A DNA stretch of 64,000 nt from Abyssalbus ytuae (lineage in GTDB: Bacteria > Bacteroidota > Bacteroidia > Flavobacteriales > Flavobacteriaceae): assembly GCF_022807975.1 (NCBI RefSeq), contig NZ_CP094358.1:1488001-1552000 (forward strand), written 5' to 3'. Of this stretch, positions 35,443 through 45,415 are shown one piece after another (the first letter of the stretch is position 1; the number at the start of each line of letters is the position of its first letter). The position numbers and the translations under genes are program-made. A model generated the notes under the pieces. The model made no database searches. It had not been told where the DNA came from and worked only from the letters and a program-made list of their open reading frames with translations.

Positions 35443-36804
35443 TTAAACGGTCATGCTGAACACTTGTGTTTCCGGTTTATTTTGTTGAAGTAATACATCA
35501 AACGCCATACAAACATTTCTAACAAAGGGCTTTCCTTTTTCGGTTATTTCCAGTTTGTTATCATGTATTAATACCAGCTCATCTTTTTCCATTTCAGTGA
35601 GCTTATTTAACACCCGGGGTAACTGTTCAAAATACATTGACTCATCTTCCCATGAAGTTTGAAACCTGCACATTAAGTTTAAAATATGCCGGCGCACTAT
35701 AAGATCTTCTCCACTTAATAAATGGCCACGGTATACCGGAATTATATTTTGGTGAACCAGATCATGATATTCTTCTATGTTTTTTACATTCTGTGCAAAT
35801 CCATACCAGCTGTCACTGATACTGGATACTCCCAACCCAATCATAAGTTTTGTTTTGGAAGAAGTATATCCCATAAAGTTCCGGTGGAGATCTCCGTTTA
35901 CCATTGCTTTATAAAGGGAATCTGATTTTAAGGCAAAATGATCCATCCCAATTTCTATGTACCCCATGCTGGTTAACATCTTTTTCCCGGTTTCATACAA
36001 TCTTCTTTTTTCTTCTCCTGTAGGAAGGCTTTTTTCATCATAGCCTCTTTGCCCGTTACCTTTTAACCATGGCACATGTGCATAACTGTAAAAAGCTATC
36101 CGGTGGGGAAGTAGCTGCCGGGTTTTTTCAATGGTTTCAATAATATCGTTTTCGGTTTGATAAGGTAAGCCAAAAATTAAATCATGCCCGATGGAAGTAT
36201 ATCCTGTTTCCCTGGCGTTCACAGTAGCTTTTTCAACATTGGTGAATGGTTGTACTCTGTTGATAGCCCGCTGTACTTTTTCAGAATAATCCTGTATGCC
36301 ATAGCTTACACGGGTAAATCCTAATTTATATAATGTTTCAAGATGTTCCCTTGTTGTATTATTTGGGTGGCCTTCAAAACTAAATTCAAAACCTTTTGCT
36401 TTTCCTGCACATTTAAAGATTCCGTTAATTAATTCTTCCAGGTTTTCAGGAGAAAAAAAGGTTGGGGTTCCACCTCCGAGGTGAATCTCTTTGATTTTAG
36501 GAAAGCCACCCAAAACACCACAATATAAAGTCCATTCTTTCAGCAATGATTCTATATAAGGCTCCTCAACATCATGCCGTCTGGTTATACGTTTATGACA
36601 ACCACAAAATGTGCACATATTTTCACAAAAGGGCAGATGTATATATAAGCTAATCCCTTCTTTATCATTACTTTCTTTAAAAGATTTTTTCACTGACTGT
36701 TCCCATTTTTCTGCTGAAAAAGTTCTTTCATTCCAATAAGGAACCGTGGGATAACTTGTATAACGGGGACCCGCTACATTATATTTTTGAATCAGGTTAC
36801 ACAT
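35443..36804 (-). CDS. hemN: Oxygen-independent coproporphyrinogen III oxidase
   Basis: 453 aa radical-SAM enzyme. The cluster motif is C60-x3-C64-x2-C67-x-C69 (PFCENMCTFCGC), preceded by AGPRYTSYPT of true HemN. HLGGGTPTFF and a C-terminal HemN domain are present. It converts coproporphyrinogen III to protoporphyrinogen IX without oxygen, supplying heme under low oxygen. An FNR-like promoter lies upstream. It is convergent with the acetyl-CoA hydrolase gene, with 11 nt between them. Confidence 0.95.
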   Translation of the reverse strand: MCNLIQKYNVAGPRYTSYPTVPYWNERTFSAEKWEQSVKKSFKESNDKEGISLYIHLPFCENMCTFCGCHKRITRRHDVEEPYIESLLKEWTLYCGVLGGFPKIKEIHLGGGTPTFFSPENLEELINGIFKCAGKAKGFEFSFEGHPNNTTREHLETLYKLGFTRVSYGIQDYSEKVQRAINRVQPFTNVEKATVNARETGYTSIGHDLIFGLPYQTENDIIETIEKTRQLLPHRIAFYSYAHVPWLKGNGQRGYDEKSLPTGEEKRRLYETGKKMLTSMGYIEIGMDHFALKSDSLYKAMVNGDLHRNFMGYTSSKTKLMIGLGVSSISDSWYGFAQNVKNIEEYHDLVHQNIIPVYRGHLLSGEDLIVRRHILNLMCRFQTSWEDESMYFEQLPRVLNKLTEMEKDELVLIHDNKLEITEKGKPFVRNVCMAFDVLLQQNKPETQVFSMTV

Positions 36805-36832
36805 TTATTTATAAGCCGTTTTTCAGGAATGC

Positions 36833-36876
36833 CAAAACTAAAGAGGGAAAACAGCATAAAATATGATAAAAATCAG
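36833..36876 (-). promoter_or_regulatory. FNR-like box and -7 element of hemN
   Basis: On the minus strand CTGAT-TTTT-ATCAT (36876-36863; one mismatch) precedes TAGTTTTG (36840-36833), a perfect -7 element. Its centre is 36.5 nt from the last -7 base, exactly as at ccoI and ccoS. The hemN ATG is 29 nt further on. Confidence 0.75.
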
Positions 36877-36877
36877 C

Positions 36878-37954
36878 TTAGTTTATAAAAGTAAGTTTGG
36901 CTATTCTTCCTTTGCCTGCTGCATAGGCCGTTGTATTATCAATAAATTTTATTGTATAAAAGCCTTCATCTGAAAGCTGTTTCCAGTTCCGGCCCCTGTC
37001 ATTGGAATATGAAATTCCTTTAAAGCCTATTGCAACTATTTCTTTTCCTTCACTGTTTGGTACATACTGTACACAAGAACGGTATCCCGGCTGGGTCTTG
37101 TCTGCAACCAGCTCCCATGTATACCCCCCGTTAAAAGTAATGGCTTTATTGGCTTTATTTTCATCAGGTTTGGAGTAATTGCCCCCAAAAACTATTCCTG
37201 TATTTTCATCATAAAAATCAACCGAGTAAATACCATGACTTCCTCCTTCTCCAATTGGGGTATTAAAAACCTGCCAGGTCAGTCCTTTATCCGGTGAAAA
37301 AAAAACCCTGCTTTTTCCGCCTCCGGTCACCAACCAGGTTTTATCTCCTTTAAGGGCTATATTTGTATTGCTTGCGGCAAAAGCAGCTTCACTTTCTTCA
37401 GTTAAAGGGAGATTTTCGCAAGGTATTTTTTTCCATGTTTCTCCACCATCGCGGGTTATAATTACAGAGAGACAATTTTCGGTGGGATCCCCCATAGCAA
37501 TTCCTTCTTTTTCATTCCAAAAAGCCATGGAGTCGTAAAATACTTTTTCATGGTTTTCCCTGTAAACAGTTTTATCTATCCCTCTTAAATTATCATCTAT
37601 TTTAAACAACAATGCCGGATTACCTATACTTAAAACGAAGGTATGGTTACCAGAAAAAGCAATAGACCTGAAATTAGGTTGTTTTGGGCCATGGGCCAGT
37701 TTTTTGGTTTTTATCCCTTTTTCCCCATTATAAAAACCTATTTCTCCATTTTCGGCTGCAAACCACAGTTTCTTGTCTTTATCAATACCTATTGCCCTTA
37801 CGCTACCGTCCAAAACGCAAATGGTATCAATTTTTACCGTAGAAAAACCTTTGCCCTGTTGTGAAGTAACCAACCAGGAGCAACATACAAGGCTAAAAAA
37901 TATTATAATTTTTTTCAAATAATTATTTAATTGAATCTTTCTTCTTCTTACCAA
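36878..37954 (-). CDS. Secreted YCF48/BNR-repeat beta-propeller-like protein
   Basis: 358 aa with a signal peptide. Repeated blocks such as TRDGGETWKKIP, FSPDKGLTWQVF, TFNGGYTWELV and SNDRGRNWKQL are BNR/Asp-box type (DxGxTW), as in YCF48-like and sialidase-like propellers. The role is unknown. The ATG at 37954 overlaps the end of the asmA gene by 32 nt. A TTG at 37918 would give a cleaner signal peptide (KKIIIFFSLVCCSWLV) with no overlap. The two genes are co-transcribed. Confidence 0.82.
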   Translation of the reverse strand: MVRRRKIQLNNYLKKIIIFFSLVCCSWLVTSQQGKGFSTVKIDTICVLDGSVRAIGIDKDKKLWFAAENGEIGFYNGEKGIKTKKLAHGPKQPNFRSIAFSGNHTFVLSIGNPALLFKIDDNLRGIDKTVYRENHEKVFYDSMAFWNEKEGIAMGDPTENCLSVIITRDGGETWKKIPCENLPLTEESEAAFAASNTNIALKGDKTWLVTGGGKSRVFFSPDKGLTWQVFNTPIGEGGSHGIYSVDFYDENTGIVFGGNYSKPDENKANKAITFNGGYTWELVADKTQPGYRSCVQYVPNSEGKEIVAIGFKGISYSNDRGRNWKQLSDEGFYTIKFIDNTTAYAAGKGRIAKLTFIN

Positions 37955-40562
37955 AAATATTTTTGATCAAGCCCTCTGCCGCATCTTTAACCACATCTTT
38001 TGTGGCAGTTTTAGTTGAGTCTTTCCCTACTTTAGTGCTGTCTTTAGAGGTAATATTTTTGTTTATTATTCCGGACAAAGCATCTTTTACTTCATCCTTA
38101 CCTTTATTTATTAATTTTTCTTTTTGCTTAGCCACCAATTGCTGGGTTAAGCCTGAAATAGCTGTAGTTAAGTTTGTAGAAATATTGGGGTCTGAATAAC
38201 TGCCTCCAATGGTTGCAGTTACCGGCACGGTAATGTTTTTTGCATCTTCATCTCCAAGTTTTTGAAGCAATGAGGTTACTTCGCTTCCAAGATATTGTGC
38301 CGGAACATTTATAGTTGCATAATAATTAAGACTTTTGTCAAAACTATGGCTTCCTGAAATGTCTATGGTGATATCCTTATACTGAAGCTGAAAAGGCTCA
38401 ACACTTACTTTACCATTATCAAATTTAAGCTTTGTTTTGACATCATTCATATTTATTTCTTCAAAATTTATGAAATTTAACTTTTGCTCTAAACCTGATA
38501 AAAGTTTTCCTCCTTTGGGAAGTATGGATGTTGTTAAAACCTCTGCAATGGCATTACCCGACAACGATATTAACTGAGGCGTTAAATTATTATTGAGGTT
38601 ACCTGAAAGAGATAGTGTGGAATTAAGTTCGCCTTCTATGGCGTTGGCTATAGGACTTAAGGCTTTAAAAAGCTCTAAACCGTTAAATGATTTTGCTATA
38701 TCAAACTGCTCTATTCCCAGGTTCATTTTAAATACCGGCGTTTCTTCTTTGGTAGAAACATTTCCGTTTACAATAACTTTTCCGTCAAAAACATCGGACT
38801 TAAGATCTTTTACTGTGGCCGTTTCATCTTTTATTACTAAGGTTCCTGCTACATTTTTAAGGGTGAGATTATCGTAAATTACGGTTTTTGCCTGGGCATT
38901 AACCGTACAGTTTAAGAAGGAAGGGATTTTTACTTTCTCGTCTGATACGACTACTTCACCGTCCTCTTTTTTAGTTTCTTCAACAGTCATAAAATCATTA
39001 ACAGAGAATGTATTAGACGATAAATCAAAGTTTCCTTCAATATCACCTTCACTAAAAATAAAACCCAATAGATTGTTTAAGGTACCGGTTGCTATAAAAT
39101 CGGTATTACCCGTTTTCGCATCAAATTTATTGAGCCTGATCACCTGTGGGTTAAAATCTATATTGGCCCTGTTAATTTGTACAGGATGTTTCATTTCGGG
39201 AGAAGAAAATTCAAAATCCCTTAAATCAAAAGTACCATCAATTTTAGTGTTCTCATATTTTTTGTTTTCAACAGAATTCATATCAAAGGCTGCTTTAACA
39301 TCGGCAACCAAGACCCCGCTTAACTGATTTTCTTCAGGTACCGGATAGGCTTTTGATAAATTGGCCAGATTGAGGGTGCCCAGTACTTCTCCGTTTACCA
39401 GCATGTTTTCTGTAAGGTTACTAAGCTTTGCTTTTGCACTAAAGGTATCCTGATCAATTTTAAATGATAGCTTATTGATATCTACATAAGTATCATTTAC
39501 CAAACCTGACTTATTTACCACATTGGCTGATACATCAATGTTATTTACCCTTTTTGGTAATTCAGGGTACTTAAATGATGCATTTTCTGAAGTAATCTTT
39601 ACATCAAACGTGGGTATGTGCTCATCATCTACCACCCCCAGCAATACACCTTCCACAATAAATTCGCCTGTGGTATTTACATTGTCAATATTCTTAGAGT
39701 ATTCTTCGGGTATTACGGCTAAAAAGTTTTTGAATTCGGTAGATTCGGTTTTAAAACCGATTTTCATTTCCTGCCCTTTATCAATAAGTTTTAAATAGCC
39801 GTCAAATATTAAGGGCAACCTGTTTATAATTGCCTTATTATCCTGAAAAGTATATTTGTTTTCTTTTAAATCTATACCTAATACGGCATCTAAATTTATA
39901 TGGGTATTGTTAAGATAATTTTTATCTCCTACTGTCATTAAAACATCAGAATCGGTTTTAGTATCAAGGTCAAACAAGTCTTTGGAAAAATCACCTTTTC
40001 CAAAGTGTGCAAGGTCATTGAGTTGCAGTTTAAATTTACTTTCTTCGTTACTATATGAAATATTGCTGTTTGTTATTTCGTATTCTTTTACATTAAAATG
40101 AAATCCTCCGCTTGTGGTGTCTTTTTCTTTTACTGCTTCTTCAGTCTCTTTACTTTTTGAAATATCGTAATTAGCTACATTTTCATTGTTCAGTTTTAAA
40201 TGTAAATCAGCGCCATTCACTTTAAAGCTGTTTACTATTATTGTTTCATCTGACTTTTTAAAAAGCTCTTTGACCGACATTTGCAGGTATGTTTCTTTAG
40301 CGGCAAATAACGTATCTCCTTTAAAAGGCTCAAAGTTTACGAGGGAGACATCTTTAATTACGACAGTAGCGTTCGGAAAATTTCTCAGTATACTTATATC
40401 GGCTTCGGCAAAATCAAATTGTGCATTAATATTGTTATTAACCTGATTTTTAATAATGCCTACTATTTTGCCTTTAAATATAAATGGCAATGCTATAACG
40501 GTTCCAATTAACAACACAACCACTACAGCCAGTATTTTAAGAATTTTTTTTGTCTTTTTCAT
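37923..40562 (-). CDS. AsmA-family protein
   Basis: 879 aa. One N-terminal membrane span (ILAVVVVLLIGTVIALPFIF) precedes a long beta-rich periplasmic region typical of AsmA/TamB-like bridge proteins, with an AsmA N-terminal block (VVIKDVSLVNFEPF) and a C-terminal AsmA_2-like block (INMNDVKTKLKFDNGKVSVE). Ends in a Lys/Asp-rich tail. Relatives are thought to move phospholipids between membranes. It is upstream of the BNR-like gene. Confidence 0.88.
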   Translation of the reverse strand: MKKTKKILKILAVVVVLLIGTVIALPFIFKGKIVGIIKNQVNNNINAQFDFAEADISILRNFPNATVVIKDVSLVNFEPFKGDTLFAAKETYLQMSVKELFKKSDETIIVNSFKVNGADLHLKLNNENVANYDISKSKETEEAVKEKDTTSGGFHFNVKEYEITNSNISYSNEESKFKLQLNDLAHFGKGDFSKDLFDLDTKTDSDVLMTVGDKNYLNNTHINLDAVLGIDLKENKYTFQDNKAIINRLPLIFDGYLKLIDKGQEMKIGFKTESTEFKNFLAVIPEEYSKNIDNVNTTGEFIVEGVLLGVVDDEHIPTFDVKITSENASFKYPELPKRVNNIDVSANVVNKSGLVNDTYVDINKLSFKIDQDTFSAKAKLSNLTENMLVNGEVLGTLNLANLSKAYPVPEENQLSGVLVADVKAAFDMNSVENKKYENTKIDGTFDLRDFEFSSPEMKHPVQINRANIDFNPQVIRLNKFDAKTGNTDFIATGTLNNLLGFIFSEGDIEGNFDLSSNTFSVNDFMTVEETKKEDGEVVVSDEKVKIPSFLNCTVNAQAKTVIYDNLTLKNVAGTLVIKDETATVKDLKSDVFDGKVIVNGNVSTKEETPVFKMNLGIEQFDIAKSFNGLELFKALSPIANAIEGELNSTLSLSGNLNNNLTPQLISLSGNAIAEVLTTSILPKGGKLLSGLEQKLNFINFEEINMNDVKTKLKFDNGKVSVEPFQLQYKDITIDISGSHSFDKSLNYYATINVPAQYLGSEVTSLLQKLGDEDAKNITVPVTATIGGSYSDPNISTNLTTAISGLTQQLVAKQKEKLINKGKDEVKDALSGIINKNITSKDSTKVGKDSTKTATKDVVKDAAEGLIKNIFGKKKKDSIK

Positions 40563-40681
40563 TGTATGATTTTTTTAACACAAATAAGTATGATTAGATG
40601 AGGAGAAAATCTTCTTTTATATTTTATTACATTAAATAAAAGGCATTTTTTTGAAGTAGCAGGGCTCATTTCGATGTAATA

Positions 40682-41389
40682 TTATTGCAATTGAATTTCT
40701 TCGGATAATTTAAGCTTGAATTTTTTTCTGAAAACATATACCAGCAAATACAATAAAGGTGTATCCAGTACCGCAATAAAAATCTTAAACAAAAAACCAC
40801 TTATCAATAATCCGTAAAACATACTCCATGGTAACACCTTAAAAATGCATAGCAATAAAATTACAGTAAAAGTATCAACAAATTGCGAGGTAAACGTGGA
40901 AAAATTATTCCGGATCCACAAATGTTTACCTTTTGTATACGCTTTCCAGAAATGATATATTTTAATATCAATATATTGTGCCAGTAAATAAGCAAGCATA
41001 GATGCCAGCACGGCCACCGGCGAAAGGGCAAATACACTGGAAAAGGTTTCATCATTTACCGGCGAATCTGTAAGCGCAGGTACTTGATTCGCAATAAAAA
41101 TAATGAGCATAGAGAAAAAAGAAGCAAAAATACCTGCCGTCACTACCTGGTTGGCTTTCTTTTTCCCATAAATTTCAGAGATAAGATCGGTTATTAAAAA
41201 GGTAACCGGGTACGGTAATATACCTACCGAGAGTTTAAAAAGAGGGGCTCCGAAAATGGTTACATCCCCAAAAGGGTACCAGTAAAAAAACTTTTGAAAT
41301 ATAAGGTTTGAAACAACGAGAGAGGTTATAAACAACGCACCAAGATAAAGATATACTTTAAATGCAATTTTTTTATCGTAATGCGCCAT
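40682..41389 (-). CDS. Queuosine precursor transporter (YhhQ/VUT family)
   Basis: 235 aa with about six membrane spans. Family motifs PYPVTFLITDLISEIYGKKKA and a conserved FTSQFVDTF are present. It imports the 7-deazaguanine precursors preQ0/preQ1 used for tRNA queuosine. It lies 9 nt after sppA on the same strand, so it is co-transcribed. Confidence 0.92.
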   Translation of the reverse strand: MAHYDKKIAFKVYLYLGALFITSLVVSNLIFQKFFYWYPFGDVTIFGAPLFKLSVGILPYPVTFLITDLISEIYGKKKANQVVTAGIFASFFSMLIIFIANQVPALTDSPVNDETFSSVFALSPVAVLASMLAYLLAQYIDIKIYHFWKAYTKGKHLWIRNNFSTFTSQFVDTFTVILLLCIFKVLPWSMFYGLLISGFLFKIFIAVLDTPLLYLLVYVFRKKFKLKLSEEIQLQ

Positions 41390-41398
41390 ATAACCTGT

Positions 41399-43162
41399 TT
41401 ACTTTATATTTATTTCAAAAGGCAGCCTTGCCTGTACTCCTTTAAGTTTAGTAAATTTATTCACTCCTTTCAGCATTTCATAGGCTTCCTCCCCTATTTC
41501 TTCTTTTATAATTTTTTCTTTTACCTGTGAAGACTTTACGCCGGGAATTGCCCCTAAAATTTCTTCAAGGCTTTGTTCAAACACAGGATACTCTTTAATT
41601 GAATAGTCGGATACTTCCGTTAACCCGGCAGCATATGCAACAGCACTGTCCAATCCCCCGATTTCATCAACCAAACCTATTTTTTGTGCCTGTTCCCCGC
41701 TCCACACTCTTCCTTGTGCTATGCTGTCAACCCTGGCCACCGGAATATTTCTTCCGTTGGCTACTTTGTGTATAAAAGTTTGATACACTTCCTCAATACT
41801 TTCGCTGGCATAATCTCTGAACTCTTTGGTAACAGGCTCAAACACACTGTAGAGGGTAGAATTTTTATTTGTGTTTACCTGCTCTGCATTAATCCCCCAT
41901 TTGTCAGCAAGTACGCTTACATTTGGTACTACCCCGAATACTCCTATGGAACCGGTTATGGTGGAAGGTTCGGCAAATATCCTGTTGGCACCGGCTGAGA
42001 TATAGTAGCCTCCGGAAGCAGCTAAATTACCCATAGATACAATTACGGGTTTAATTTTTTTTGCCATTTCCACTTCTCTCCATATAATATCTGAAGCAAG
42101 GGCACTGCCCCCCGGAGAATTCACCCTGAGCACAACAGCCTTCACCTCATCATTGTTTGCGGCGTCTCTTAATGCATCAGAGATAACTCCCTGGCCTACA
42201 AATTCTTCATTACCTTTACCGTACTGAATTTCGCCTTCGGCATATATCACCGCTATTTTATCGCCGTATGATATTCTTTTTTTAGATACGTATTCGGAAT
42301 ACTCATAAATATCTACATAGTTAATTTCTTTATCTTCCTCCACTTCCATAGCACTTCTTATTAAACTTTCGTATTCATCAAAATATTTCAATCCGTCTAT
42401 TAATCCGTTTGAAGAAGCAAGTTTAGGGGTGCGGGCTGCTAAAGAATCGGCCATCATATTTAGCCGGGCTACAGAAATATTTCTGCTTTCGGAAATATCA
42501 TTTAATACAGAATGCCATATAGAATTTAACAACTCTGATATTTGCTCCCTGTTTTCTTTACTCATCTCATTATTTAAAAAGGGCTCAACGGCGCTTTTGT
42601 ATTTACCGTGACGGATTACTTCCATTTTAAAACCTGTTTTTTCCTGTAAATCTTTAAAAAACAAAACTTCGGAAGAAAGTCCCCTGTAGTCCATTTCCCC
42701 GACAGGATTTAAAAAAACCGAATCGGCTACCGATGCCAGGTAATAATCTTTCTGCATAAAATAATCTCCATACGCATATACAAATTTTCCCGAGCTTTTG
42801 AACTCTTTCAATGCATCTCTCAAAGCTTTTATTTGTGCAGTACCATTTGTTAAAAAAGTACTGTTTATGGTGATTCCTTTTATTTTATTATCGTTCCTGG
42901 CATAATGAATAGCACGCAGTATACTGTTTAACCCGTTATATTCTTCATACTTATAATCAAAATCTACAAAATTGAATTTCCCGCCGTAATCCTTCAGCGG
43001 TTCGGTAAGTTTCAGGTCGAGAACAGAATTATTTTTTACGCGAATAATTTCTTCTTTGCTTCCGGCCACTATGGCTACAAAAATTAAAAAAAGCATAAAA
43101 ATTATTCCCAAAGCAATTAAAGTCCCTAAAATTGAGGCAAGCAAATTCCTTAAAAATCTCAT
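41399..43162 (-). CDS. sppA: Signal peptide peptidase SppA (67K type)
   Basis: 587 aa. One N-terminal span (LGTLIALGIIFMLFLIFVAI) precedes two S49 protease halves. The catalytic Lys is in RHGKYKSAVEPF of the first half and the nucleophile Ser is in GNLAASGGYYIS of the second. This fits the tandem 67-kDa type that degrades cleaved signal peptides at the inner membrane. A TATCTTTG -7 element lies upstream. Confidence 0.95.
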   Translation of the reverse strand: MRFLRNLLASILGTLIALGIIFMLFLIFVAIVAGSKEEIIRVKNNSVLDLKLTEPLKDYGGKFNFVDFDYKYEEYNGLNSILRAIHYARNDNKIKGITINSTFLTNGTAQIKALRDALKEFKSSGKFVYAYGDYFMQKDYYLASVADSVFLNPVGEMDYRGLSSEVLFFKDLQEKTGFKMEVIRHGKYKSAVEPFLNNEMSKENREQISELLNSIWHSVLNDISESRNISVARLNMMADSLAARTPKLASSNGLIDGLKYFDEYESLIRSAMEVEEDKEINYVDIYEYSEYVSKKRISYGDKIAVIYAEGEIQYGKGNEEFVGQGVISDALRDAANNDEVKAVVLRVNSPGGSALASDIIWREVEMAKKIKPVIVSMGNLAASGGYYISAGANRIFAEPSTITGSIGVFGVVPNVSVLADKWGINAEQVNTNKNSTLYSVFEPVTKEFRDYASESIEEVYQTFIHKVANGRNIPVARVDSIAQGRVWSGEQAQKIGLVDEIGGLDSAVAYAAGLTEVSDYSIKEYPVFEQSLEEILGAIPGVKSSQVKEKIIKEEIGEEAYEMLKGVNKFTKLKGVQARLPFEINIK

Positions 43163-43188
43163 TCTTTTTTAATTATTAACATTGTGAA

Positions 43189-43196
43189 CAAAGATA
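43189..43196 (-). promoter_or_regulatory. -7 element of sppA
   Basis: On the minus strand TATCTTTG, a perfect TAnnTTTG match, lies 26 nt before the sppA start codon. A -33 TTTG is not obvious. Confidence 0.5.
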
Positions 43197-43356
43197 AACT
43201 TTTGTGAATTTCTTTTAGTTACTTTGTTATCAGATTATCAAATGGTCATATATAATTTTTTCATTGAAGCTTAATTACAGATTAATTTCTCAGCCGCATT
43301 TTCGGACACCTTTTATATTACGGGGTTTATGGGGCATTCAAAGTTTTTTAAAATAA

Positions 43357-44499
43357 ATGAATTATTTGAAAAGAGCATATTTATCACTGGGAAGTAATGT
43401 AGGAAATAAGATTGAGAACCTTCAGAACGCAGTTGAAAATTTACAAAAGAATGCCGGACAGGTTGTTTTGTTTTCCAAAGTGTACCAAACTCCTTCCTGG
43501 GGTTTTAAAAGTGACGACTTTTTAAATGCCTGCATAGCTGTAGATACAGCATTACAACCACAGGAACTACTTGAGGTAATATTAAACACCGAGGAAAAAC
43601 TGGGACGTATAAGAAATGTAGATGAAGGTTATACAGCAAGAAGTATTGATATAGACATTTTGTTTTATGACAATGAATTAATAAATGAACCGGACCTTAT
43701 AGTGCCACATCCGCATATAGAAAAAAGAAAATTTGTTTTAAAACCACTAAATGATATTGCTTTTGGATATGTACACCCTGCTTTTAAAAAAACCATAAGT
43801 CAACTTTTAAGTGAATGTAACGACGACAGTGTTATAAAACCCACTTCTCTATCATTAAAACCAATTAAAAAAAGAAGTTTTTCTCATCTTAATTTTATTG
43901 CTATAGAAGGCAATATAGGAGCGGGCAAAACTACCCTGGCAAATAAAATAGCTCGGGATTTTAACGGAAAACTTATTCTTGAGCGTTTTGCTGACAACCC
44001 TTTTTTACCCAAGTTTTATGCTGATATGTCCCGTTATGCCTTTCCGCTGGAAATGTCATTTCTTGCCGACAGGTATCAGCAGTTTATGGAGGATACATCG
44101 CAACTGGATTTGTTTAAAGATTTTATGGTGAGTGATTACGAAATTTTCAAATCGCTTGTTTTTGCTAAAATCACTTTACAGGAAGAAGAATTTAAACTGT
44201 ACAGGAAGCTTTTTAATCTTATGTATAAGGAAGTAAGGAAACCAGATGTATATGTTTTTTTGTATCAAAACACTGAAAGATTATTACAAAATATAAAATT
44301 CAGAAACAGGGATTACGAACAAAGCATTCAACCGGATTACCTGGAAGCTATTAATCAGGGTTATATAGATTTTATAAAATCGTATTCCGGTTTAAATTCT
44401 CTTATTATTGATATTTCAGAACTGGATTTTGTCAAAAATCAAAGTGATTATTATTACATAATAGACAAAATTTATAATTTTTATAACAATACGAACTAA
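43357..44499 (+). CDS. folK: FolK-deoxynucleoside kinase fusion
   Basis: 380 aa. Residues 1 to about 145 are 6-hydroxymethyl-7,8-dihydropterin pyrophosphokinase (LSLGSNVGNK; DIDILFYDNE; PHPHIEKRKFVLKPL). After a short linker, residues about 172-380 are a deoxynucleoside kinase (Walker A EGNIGAGKTTLA; a DRYQ substrate motif; RNRDYEQSI lid). It thus couples folate synthesis and nucleoside salvage in one chain, an arrangement seen in other flavobacteria. It is divergent from sppA and is followed by a terminator. Confidence 0.94.
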   Translation: MNYLKRAYLSLGSNVGNKIENLQNAVENLQKNAGQVVLFSKVYQTPSWGFKSDDFLNACIAVDTALQPQELLEVILNTEEKLGRIRNVDEGYTARSIDIDILFYDNELINEPDLIVPHPHIEKRKFVLKPLNDIAFGYVHPAFKKTISQLLSECNDDSVIKPTSLSLKPIKKRSFSHLNFIAIEGNIGAGKTTLANKIARDFNGKLILERFADNPFLPKFYADMSRYAFPLEMSFLADRYQQFMEDTSQLDLFKDFMVSDYEIFKSLVFAKITLQEEEFKLYRKLFNLMYKEVRKPDVYVFLYQNTERLLQNIKFRNRDYEQSIQPDYLEAINQGYIDFIKSYSGLNSLIIDISELDFVKNQSDYYYIIDKIYNFYNNTN

Positions 44500-44607
44500 A
44501 ATAAAGCTTTTTTTAAGATTTTTTTTGCATATAACAAAAACGTTTAGTTACTTAGTTCCTGATTTACACAAGAAACTAGCTAACTTTACTTAATAAATCA
44601 ACAATCA

Positions 44608-44631
44608 GGGGCTCGGAAGAGCTCCTTTTTT
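44608..44631 (+). terminator. Intrinsic terminator after folK-dNK
   Basis: Stem GGGGCTC (44608-44614) with GAGCTCC (44619-44625; one G-U pair), loop GGAA, then TTTTTT (44626-44631). It overlaps the end of the convergent trmH-type gene by two nucleotides. Confidence 0.85.
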
Positions 44632-45169
44632 AATTCTCCCCGGCCTGTATTTTACTAAATAAATCCCACACCACTACCCCGGCACTTACCGAAATATTAA
44701 GCGAATGTTTTGTTCCGTATTGAGGTATTTCAACAACCTTGTCACTGGCCGACACTACCTCCTGCGATACTCCTTTTACTTCATTACCAAATATAACCGC
44801 ATACTTTTTTCCTTTCTCAATATTGAAATCATTTAGCATCACTGCATTTTCTGCCTGTTCTACTGATAATGTCATTATTCCTTGTCCTTTAAGTTTATTT
44901 ATCACTTCCATAGTATTTTCCGCATACTCCCACTCTACACTGTCGGTAGCTCCCAAAGCAGTTTTATGAATATCTTTATGAGGTGGCGTTGCAGTAATAC
45001 CACACAGGTATATTTTTTCAACCAAAAAAGCATCTGCAGTTCGAAAAACGGAGCCAATGTTGTTAAGGCTTCTTATATTATCCAGTACAATTATTAACGG
45101 CGTTTTATCTGCCTGTTTATACTCCTCTGTACTCAGCCTTTTTAACTCACTGTTTTTTAGTTTTCGCAT
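44630..45169 (-). CDS. TrmH/SpoU-family RNA 2'-O-methyltransferase
   Basis: 179 aa SPOUT methyltransferase. Motif 1 is DNIRSLNNIGSVFRTAD, motif 2 is VIFGNEVKGVS and motif 3 is IPQYGTKHSLNISVSAGVV, which form the trefoil knot SAM site. It probably modifies rRNA or tRNA. It is divergent from mutS and convergent with folK-dNK. Confidence 0.93.
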   Translation of the reverse strand: MRKLKNSELKRLSTEEYKQADKTPLIIVLDNIRSLNNIGSVFRTADAFLVEKIYLCGITATPPHKDIHKTALGATDSVEWEYAENTMEVINKLKGQGIMTLSVEQAENAVMLNDFNIEKGKKYAVIFGNEVKGVSQEVVSASDKVVEIPQYGTKHSLNISVSAGVVVWDLFSKIQAGEN

Positions 45170-45415
45170 TTTAAATGTATTTCAGGCAAAATTAGTGTTT
45201 CTTATATTCCTTTAAAAGTTACATGCTATATTCATAAATAACTCTTTTCTTTATTTTTCTTAATTAAAAACTCTACCAATAATCAACAAAAGTTGTGGAT
45301 AAACTATTTCCATGCAAATAGTAATAAACCTGAAAAAATTATAAATTCGCTTATTAATAACAACAGGCTTTGCCTGTATCTTCCTGAAAAAAAATTACAA
45401 TTAATTATAAGAATT

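Noticed and set aside
45294-45302. Perfect DnaA-box 9-mer (TGTGGATAA) upstream of mutS
   Set aside because: A single box with no cluster or origin-type unwinding region; such 9-mers are expected by chance in this AT-rich DNA.
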